A program made the position numbers and the translations under genes. A stretch of DNA of 12,010 nucleotides from an uncultured Collinsella sp. (GTDB lineage Bacteria > Actinomycetota > Coriobacteriia > Coriobacteriales > Coriobacteriaceae), in contig CABQZS010000088.1 in the NCBI GenBank assembly GCA_902468695.1, forward strand, positions 1 to 12,010. Direction: 5' to 3'. Shown piece by piece: positions 7,991 through 12,010 of this stretch. How positions within the stretch are numbered: position 1 is the stretch's first letter; each line of letters begins with the position of its first letter. The notes beneath the pieces are model-generated. The model worked only from the letters and a program-made list of their open reading frames with translations. It searched no databases and was not told the origin of the DNA.

Positions 7991-9340
7991 GTGCCAAAAA
8001 AGACTGAGAGCACGGGTACTGGGCTGGAATCCTACGTTGCAAAGCTTATGGGCAACGGCTCAAACAGGACTTCGGTAACCGAGGACGAGATTCAGGTCGC
8101 CCTGAAGGATATCGATGTAACTGATGAGCAGCTCACTGCGGTGTATTCCGCGCTGCGCAACAGCGGCATCCAGATTATCTCCGCGAGCGGTAACGACGAC
8201 GCCCCCATGGACGTCGACGGTGACGATACCGATTCTGATACCGACGATTTCGATGACGACGACGAGCATGATTCCGGCTCGCTCGATGATCATGAGCTCA
8301 AGATGGCCCGTCAGGCTGACGCCGAGATGGGTTCTTCCAAGAGCAAGAAGAAGCGCACCGTGCGTACGTCCCGTTCGCGTTCGCGCGTGCGCGGCATTGA
8401 TGCCTCCACGGTGATGCTGACCGGCGACCCGGTCCGTATGTACCTCAAGGAGATCGGCAAGGTCGACCTGCTGACCGCCTCCGAAGAGGTCGATCTGGCC
8501 ATGAAGATCGAGGCCGGTCTTGAGGCCACCGAGAAGCTCGAGGCTGCCGATGCTGGTGAGCTCGAACTCACGCGTGCCGAGGTGCGTCGTCTTACGCGCA
8601 TTGAGAACGTGGGTCTCGAAGCCAAGCAGGCACTCATCAGCGCTAACCTTCGTCTTGTCGTCTCCATCGCCAAGCGCTATGTCGGTCGCGGCATGCTGTT
8701 CCTGGACCTGATCCAGGAGGGCAACCTCGGTCTGATCCGCGCCGTCGAGAAGTTCGACTACCAGAAGGGCTTTAAGTTTTCCACGTACGCCACGTGGTGG
8801 ATCCGTCAGGCCATTACGCGCGCTATCGCCGACCAGGCCCGTACCATCCGTATCCCCGTGCACATGGTCGAGACCATCAATAAGCTCGTCCGCGTGCAGC
8901 GTCAGCTCCTTCAGGACCTGGGCCGCGACCCGACCCCCGAGGAGATCGGTGCCGAGATGGACATGAGTGCCGACCGCGTCCGCGAGATCCAGAAGATCTC
9001 GCAGGAGCCCGTGTCGCTCGAGACCCCCATCGGCGAGGAAGAGGATTCCCAGCTGGGCGACTTCATCGAGGACTCCCAGGCCATCGTTCCTCCCGATGCG
9101 GCCAGCTTCTCCATGCTGCAGGAGCAGCTCACCCAGGTGCTCGATTCGCTTGCCGATCGTGAGCGCAAGGTTATCGAGCTGCGCTTTGGCCTTGTCGACG
9201 GACATCCTCGCACGCTCGAGGAAGTCGGTCGCGAGTTTGGCGTCACGCGCGAGCGTATTCGCCAGATCGAGTCCAAGACCCTGGCCAAGCTTCGCCACCC
9301 GAGCCGCAGCAGCAAGCTCAAAGACTATATCGAAAGCTAG
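7991..9340 (+). CDS. rpoD: RNA polymerase primary sigma factor RpoD (SigA)
   Basis: The housekeeping sigma factor, 449 residues from this start. Visible layout: a short helical N-terminal domain (1-65), an Asp-rich stretch (about 69-103), a Lys/Arg/Ser-rich stretch (about 116-132), region 1.2 (DPVRMYLKEIGKVDLLT), a short non-conserved segment, and region 2 with DLIQEGNLGLIRAVEKFDY at about 239 and YATWWIRQAITRAIADQART. Region 3 (RIPVHMVETINKL) and region 4 follow, with a helix-turn-helix from about 411 (EVGREFGVTRERIRQIE). The GTG start is chosen because AAGGGAG at 7979-7985 precedes it by 5 bases. In-frame ATGs at 7943 and 7976 lack a ribosome-binding site, and the first lies upstream of the candidate -10. 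The dnaG-rpoD order is conserved. Confidence 0.96.
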   Translation: MPKKTESTGTGLESYVAKLMGNGSNRTSVTEDEIQVALKDIDVTDEQLTAVYSALRNSGIQIISASGNDDAPMDVDGDDTDSDTDDFDDDDEHDSGSLDDHELKMARQADAEMGSSKSKKKRTVRTSRSRSRVRGIDASTVMLTGDPVRMYLKEIGKVDLLTASEEVDLAMKIEAGLEATEKLEAADAGELELTRAEVRRLTRIENVGLEAKQALISANLRLVVSIAKRYVGRGMLFLDLIQEGNLGLIRAVEKFDYQKGFKFSTYATWWIRQAITRAIADQARTIRIPVHMVETINKLVRVQRQLLQDLGRDPTPEEIGAEMDMSADRVREIQKISQEPVSLETPIGEEEDSQLGDFIEDSQAIVPPDAASFSMLQEQLTQVLDSLADRERKVIELRFGLVDGHPRTLEEVGREFGVTRERIRQIESKTLAKLRHPSRSSKLKDYIES

Positions 9341-9349
9341 TCAAGCAAG

Positions 9350-9388
9350 AGGCGCCCTCAAGCACATCCGCTCGGGGGCGCTTTCATC
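9350..9388 (+). terminator. Hairpin terminator after rpoD
   Basis: A stem of AGGCGCCCTC (9350-9359) pairs with GGGGGCGCTT (9374-9383) around a 14-base loop, with G-U pairs near both ends. It begins 10 bases after the rpoD stop. The T-run is short and broken (CTTTCATCT), so termination may be partial. Confidence 0.6.
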
Positions 9389-9389
9389 T

Positions 9390-9443
9390 AGTCGTTGGGG
9401 ACGTTCTTAAACGACTAGTCGTTTAAGAACGTCCCCAACGACT
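9390..9443. repeat. 54-bp perfect palindrome made of two 27-bp stem-loop units (REP/MITE-like)
   Basis: The 54 bases equal their own reverse complement exactly, centred on CTAG (9415-9418). Each 27-base half is also a small inverted repeat: box AGTCGTT (9390-9396), core GGGGACGTTCTTA (9397-9409), box AACGACT (9410-9416); then AGTCGTT (9417-9423), the inverted core (9424-9436) and AACGACT (9437-9443). Neither strand has a T-run after the structure, so it is not a usual intrinsic terminator. No ORF is inside it and no target-site duplication is evident. It lies between the rpoD terminator and the tRNA promoter. Nested palindromes of this kind in intergenic space are typical of REP sequences or transposase-derived miniature elements; that class assignment is inference. 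Confidence 0.85.
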
Positions 9444-9470
9444 GGGTCGGAAAAATTCTCAAAAAAGTTC

Positions 9471-9498
9471 TTGCCCTGAGCTGATTCGTCCGTATAAT
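9471..9498 (+). promoter_or_regulatory. Promoter of the tRNA-Asn gene
   Basis: TTGCCC (9471-9476) and a perfect TATAAT (9493-9498) are separated by 16 bases. Two A-tracts (9451-9455 and 9461-9466) sit directly upstream, as in UP elements of stable-RNA promoters. The predicted start near 9505 leaves a leader of about 24 bases before the tRNA. Confidence 0.75.
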
Positions 9499-9528
9499 AA
9501 ACTTCGTTGCTTGAGAGCACGCACCTAT

Positions 9529-9603
9529 TCCTCGGTAGCTCAATGGTAGAGCACGCGGCTGTTAACCGCGCTGTTGTAGGTTCGAGTCCTACCCGGGGAG
9601 CCA
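9529..9603 (+). tRNA. tRNA-Asn, anticodon GTT
   Basis: A complete 75-base cloverleaf with CCA encoded at 9601-9603. The acceptor stem is TCCTCGG (9529-9535) with CCGGGGA (9593-9599), one G-U pair. The D stem is GCTC/GAGC (9538-9541, 9549-9552). The anticodon stem CGCGG/CCGCG (9554-9558, 9566-9570) encloses CTGTTAA, with anticodon GTT at 9561-9563. The variable loop has 5 bases. The T arm is GTAGG-TTCGAGT-CCTAC (9576-9592). The discriminator is G9600, as usual for bacterial tRNA-Asn. The gene stands alone with its own promoter and terminator. It reads asparagine codons AAC and AAU. Confidence 0.98.
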
Positions 9604-9609
9604 GGTTGT

Positions 9610-9639
9610 AAAACCCGTCGCTTATGCGACGGGTTTTTT
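9610..9639 (+). terminator. Intrinsic terminator of tRNA-Asn
   Basis: ACCCGTCGC (9613-9621) pairs perfectly with GCGACGGGT (9626-9634) around the loop TTAT, followed by a run of six T (9634-9639). Three further A bases at 9610-9612 extend the stem and would let it also work on the minus strand. It starts 7 bases after the tRNA CCA end. Confidence 0.95.
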
Positions 9640-9653
9640 CATGCCGCGATCGC

Positions 9654-9665
9654 CGTTCGCGAACG
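9654..9665. promoter_or_regulatory. Perfect 12-bp palindrome CGTTCGCGAACG
   Basis: The sequence is self-complementary over 12 bases and lies in the 158-base gap between the tRNA terminator and the Asp23-family gene, about 70 bases upstream of a weak -10. It could be a regulator site or chance in GC-rich DNA. Confidence 0.2.
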
Positions 9666-9735
9666 TTACCGTATCAACATTTCGTGTCGAGGATGTAATC
9701 CCGAGGCCCGCCACCTCAACATGGCGCGGTCGTTG

Positions 9736-9741
9736 TAGAAT
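9736..9741 (+). promoter_or_regulatory. Weak candidate -10 for the Asp23-fakA-recG transcript
   Basis: TAGAAT (9736-9741) is the best -10-like hexamer after the tRNA terminator, and a promoter is needed here because that terminator is strong. No clear -35 is seen at the normal distance. The leader would be about 50 bases. Confidence 0.3.
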
Positions 9742-9785
9742 ATTGCAATGATTGCTCCCACGGGATGGTGCCGCGAGCACCAGAT

Positions 9786-9791
9786 AAGGAG
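9786..9791 (+). promoter_or_regulatory. Shine-Dalgarno AAGGAG for the Asp23-family gene
   Basis: AAGGAG ends 6 bases before the GTG at 9798. It decides that start over the in-frame ATG at 9765, which has no comparable site. Confidence 0.75.
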
Positions 9792-9797
9792 ACTCTT

Positions 9798-10154
9798 GTG
9801 TCTGAGACCATTAACGGCAGCTTGAGCGTCTCGAATGACGTTATTGCCGATATTGCCGGTTATGCCGCGATGACGTGCTATGGCGTTGTCGGTATGGCTG
9901 AGCAGCTCCAGGGCGCCGAGAGCGTGCGCCTGCTTGCCGGTCAGCGCCTCCGCAAGGGCGTGCTTGTCTCCGCCGACGAGAACGGCCTTACGGTCGATCT
10001 GCACGTCGTGCTCGAGAACGGCGTCAACATGAAGTCCGTCTGCCACAATCTTTCGAGCTCCGTTGCCTTCACCCTGCAGGAGATCGCCCAGATCGATCCC
10101 GCCAGCCTTAAGATCGGCATCCACATCGACGCGCTCAAGAGCCGTCTGAACTAG
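9798..10154 (+). CDS. Asp23/Gls24 family protein (YloU-like)
   Basis: A 118-residue protein of the Asp23/Gls24 (DUF322) family. Family features visible: the opening GSLSVSNDVIADIAGYAAMTCYGVVGMA (strand, helix, then the YGVVGMA segment); the central strand-rich LRKGVLVSADENGLTVDLHVVLENGVNM; the helix SVCHNLSSSVAFTLQEIAQI; and a final strand LKIGIHIDAL. There is no signal peptide or membrane segment. In S. aureus Asp23 attaches to the membrane and relates to envelope homeostasis; the Bacillus paralogue YloU is encoded just before YloV, matching the arrangement here. The precise role is unknown. The start is the GTG at 9798. Starting at ATG 9765 would add 11 residues without family resemblance. 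fakA follows after 27 bases. Confidence 0.88.
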   Translation: MSETINGSLSVSNDVIADIAGYAAMTCYGVVGMAEQLQGAESVRLLAGQRLRKGVLVSADENGLTVDLHVVLENGVNMKSVCHNLSSSVAFTLQEIAQIDPASLKIGIHIDALKSRLN

Positions 10155-10181
10155 CATCCGAAAACGGAGATTCAAATACCC

Positions 10182-11843
10182 ATGATTGCAAAGACCATTC
10201 GCACCTGTTTTCCGATCGCTGCGGCTGCCGTTTCCGACAAGGCCGAGGAGATCAACAAGCTCAACGTCTTCCCCGTACCCGATGGCGACACCGGCACCAA
10301 CATGTCGCTCACGCTTGCCTCGGTGACCAAGGAGCTTTCTGCTCTTCCTGCCGACGCCGACATGGAAGCCATCGCCGGGGCCATCACCCATGGTTCCCTG
10401 ATGGGAGCCCGCGGCAACTCCGGCGTCATCACGTCGCAGATTCTGCGCGGCGTGGCCGAGGGCCTCGTCTCTGCCGATGAGCCCATCACCTCCGCCAACA
10501 TCGCTTATGCGTTCCGTCGTGCCGTCAAGGTCGCCTTCCAGGCCGTCCGCAAGCCCATCGAGGGCACGATCCTCACGGTACTGCGCGATGTCTCGACCAA
10601 GGCCGACGAGTGCGAAAAGAAGAAGTTCTCGGCCGAGGACGCGCTCGATGCCATCGTCGTCGAGGCCTACCAGTCTGTCGCCCGCACGCCCGACCTGCTG
10701 CCGGTTCTGAAGGAGAACGGCGTGGTCGACTCCGGCGCCTTTGGCTTTGCCATCTTCCTGGAGAACTTTGTTGCCGCCGCGCTCGGCCGTAGCACCGTTG
10801 TCGAGGATTTCTCCGCCACGTTTGATTCTGCCGGCTCTGCCCGCGATGCGGCCCTCGGTCGCGTTGAGATCGAGGCCAACGATGACTGGGAGGGCTCGGA
10901 GTTCCGCTACTGCAACGAGTTCCTCTTTAAGGCCGATGCCCCGTTTGACGAGGACGAGTGCCTTAAGTTCCTGGGCTCCATGGGTGACTGCGAGCTACTC
11001 GTGGGCGCCTATCCCGACTACAAGATCCACGTGCACTCCAACACCCCCAACCTGGTGCTCGAGCACATGCTGCAGCTCGGTCAGATCTATGAGGTCTTTA
11101 TCCACAACATGGAGATGGAGGCCCATGACCGTACCGCCAAGATCCACGAGGATCAGGAAAAGGCCGCCGAGCCCGCCAAGGCGCTGGGTTTTGTTGCCGT
11201 TGCCGCCGGTTCCGGCGAGGCCGACATCCTCAAGTCCCTCGGCGTCGACGTGATCGTGTCGGGTGGCCAGACCATGAACCCCTCGACCGCCGACCTGTTG
11301 GGCGCCGTCGACCAGGTCAACGCGACCTCGGTCATCATCCTGCCCAATAACGGCAACATCCGCATGGCTGCCGAGGCCGCAGCCTCTGCCTGCACCGACA
11401 AGAAGGTCGCCGTCGTTCCCACCAAGACCGTCCCGCAGGCGTTCTCCGCGCTGTTCGCCGTCCTGCCCGATTCTGAGCTCGAGGACGCCGTTGCCGCCAT
11501 GGTTGACGCCATCAGCGAGGTCCGCGATGGCGAGGTCACCCGCGCCGTGCGCGACTCCAGCGCCTCGGACGGCTCTCCGATTCACTCCGGTGACGTCATG
11601 GGCATCATCGCCGGCTCCATCGACGTGGTCGGTTCCGACGTGAAGCAGGTCACGCTCGACTGCATCAACCGCATGCAGGAGGAAGAGGAAGGCGACGCGC
11701 TGACGATTCTGGCCGGCGAGGAGCTATCCGACGAGGCCTTCCAGGAGATCGTCGACGCCATCGAGGAGGCTCAGCCCGATCTGGAGATCGACGCCCATCG
11801 TGGCGAGCAGCCGCTCTATCCCGTGATCTTCTCGATCGAGTAG
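10182..11843 (+). CDS. fakA: Fatty acid kinase catalytic subunit FakA (YloV, DAK2 domain)
   Basis: A 553-residue protein matching the FakA/YloV family throughout its length (usual length about 550). FakA phosphorylates fatty acids held by FakB (DegV-fold) partners, giving acyl-phosphate for phospholipid synthesis. The N-terminal DAK2 ATP-binding domain has LNVFPVPDGDTGTNMSLTL, with Asp34 and Asp36 the expected Mg ligands and Asn40 nearby; then GARGNSGVITSQILRG (75-90) and DSGAFGF (183-189). The middle domain contains GDCELLVGAYPDYKIHVHSN, and the C-terminal domain contains VIVSGGQTMNPST and VIILPNNGNIRMAA. No FakB gene is in the window. GGAG at 10166-10169 is 12 bases from the ATG, a rather long spacing. 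Fatty acid use is inferred from homology; it is not dihydroxyacetone kinase, which lacks this C-terminal architecture. Confidence 0.93.
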   Translation: MIAKTIRTCFPIAAAAVSDKAEEINKLNVFPVPDGDTGTNMSLTLASVTKELSALPADADMEAIAGAITHGSLMGARGNSGVITSQILRGVAEGLVSADEPITSANIAYAFRRAVKVAFQAVRKPIEGTILTVLRDVSTKADECEKKKFSAEDALDAIVVEAYQSVARTPDLLPVLKENGVVDSGAFGFAIFLENFVAAALGRSTVVEDFSATFDSAGSARDAALGRVEIEANDDWEGSEFRYCNEFLFKADAPFDEDECLKFLGSMGDCELLVGAYPDYKIHVHSNTPNLVLEHMLQLGQIYEVFIHNMEMEAHDRTAKIHEDQEKAAEPAKALGFVAVAAGSGEADILKSLGVDVIVSGGQTMNPSTADLLGAVDQVNATSVIILPNNGNIRMAAEAAASACTDKKVAVVPTKTVPQAFSALFAVLPDSELEDAVAAMVDAISEVRDGEVTRAVRDSSASDGSPIHSGDVMGIIAGSIDVVGSDVKQVTLDCINRMQEEEEGDALTILAGEELSDEAFQEIVDAIEEAQPDLEIDAHRGEQPLYPVIFSIE

Positions 11844-11852
11844 GCTTTGCCT

Positions 11853-12010
11853 ATGTCCGAGCTGTGCTCCGTGCCGCGCGTCTCGGAGCGCTTTGCCCAG
11901 AGCAATGCGCTCGACGAGGATATCGCGCGACTCAAATATGTTTCGGGTAAACGTGAGGAGGCCCTTCGCCGTCTGGGAATTCGGACGGTGGGGGACCTCC
12001 TTCTCCATAT
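11853..12010 (+). CDS. recG: ATP-dependent DNA helicase RecG, N-terminal fragment (runs off window)
   Basis: The frame opens at ATG 11853, 9 bases after the fakA stop, and stays open for 52 codons to the window edge. The visible peptide has the start of the RecG wedge region: DEDIARLKYVSGKREEALRRLGIRTVGDLLLH, where most RecG proteins have a helix-hairpin-helix-like 'GVG..K...L..LGI.TV.DLL..P'. RecG remodels stalled replication forks and Holliday junctions. No strong ribosome-binding site is seen; GAGTAGG, formed by the end of fakA, is the nearest purine run. Translational coupling to fakA is likely. The helicase motifs lie outside the window, so the call rests on this N-terminus and the fakA-recG order. 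Confidence 0.8.
   Translation, partial: MSELCSVPRVSERFAQSNALDEDIARLKYVSGKREEALRRLGIRTVGDLLLH

Noticed and set aside
8060..9298. 412-codon open frame on the minus strand opposite rpoD
   Set aside because: It is a mirror of rpoD codon bias in GC-rich DNA. The translation is low in conserved motifs and there is no ribosome-binding site or family resemblance, while the plus strand is unmistakably RpoD.
9390..9443. The 54-bp palindrome as an intrinsic terminator
   Set aside because: No T-run follows on either strand, and a hairpin with its own modest T-run already follows rpoD at 9350-9388.
9341..9528. CRISPR array or att site at the tRNA gene
   Set aside because: There are only two units with no spacers, no integrase gene in the window, and no duplicate of the tRNA 3' end, so neither a CRISPR array nor an integrated element is supported.
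9765..9797. Upstream ATG extension of the Asp23-family protein
   Set aside because: The 11 extra residues have no family resemblance, and the GTG at 9798 has a clear AAGGAG.

Overview
The window is a dense, GC-rich, all-plus-strand housekeeping region. It looks like an actinobacterium of the Coriobacteriia; Collinsella or a close relative is my best guess. That placement is an inference from base composition, C-ending codons, protein style (RpoD with an acidic then basic N-terminal arm, IF-2 with an Arg/Gly-rich arm) and gene order. It has not been confirmed by any search.

Region 1 (1-7880) is a tightly packed gene string: infB (5' end cut off), rbfA, nrnA, truB, ribF, dnaG. Genes overlap by 4-8 bases or are separated by 11-15 bases, so they are very probably one transcript. 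The string joins translation initiation (IF-2), 30S maturation (RbfA), RNA end-product turnover (NrnA), tRNA pseudouridylation (TruB), flavin cofactor synthesis (RibF) and replication priming (DnaG).

Region 2 (7881-9388) holds rpoD, the primary sigma factor, 110 bases after dnaG. It has its own candidate extended -10 promoter next to a perfect 12-bp palindrome, and ends in a hairpin terminator. dnaG followed by rpoD is the core of the classical macromolecular synthesis operon, here placed directly after the infB cluster.

Region 3 (9389-9639) holds a striking 54-bp perfect palindrome. It is built from two 27-bp units, each of which is itself a small stem-loop. After it come an A-tract-preceded promoter with a perfect TATAAT, a complete tRNA-Asn(GUU) gene with encoded CCA, and a textbook intrinsic terminator.

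Region 4 (9640-12010) holds a small Asp23/Gls24-family protein, FakA (DAK2-domain fatty acid kinase subunit) and the first 52 codons of recG, running off the right edge. The Asp23-like/FakA/RecG order resembles the yloU-yloV-recG neighbourhood known in Bacillus.

All protein genes here are familiar and look intact. I do not see an undescribed multi-gene system. The most unusual signal is the nested 54-bp palindrome at 9390-9443, which looks like a REP/MITE-type repeat. The candidate operator-promoter in front of rpoD is second.
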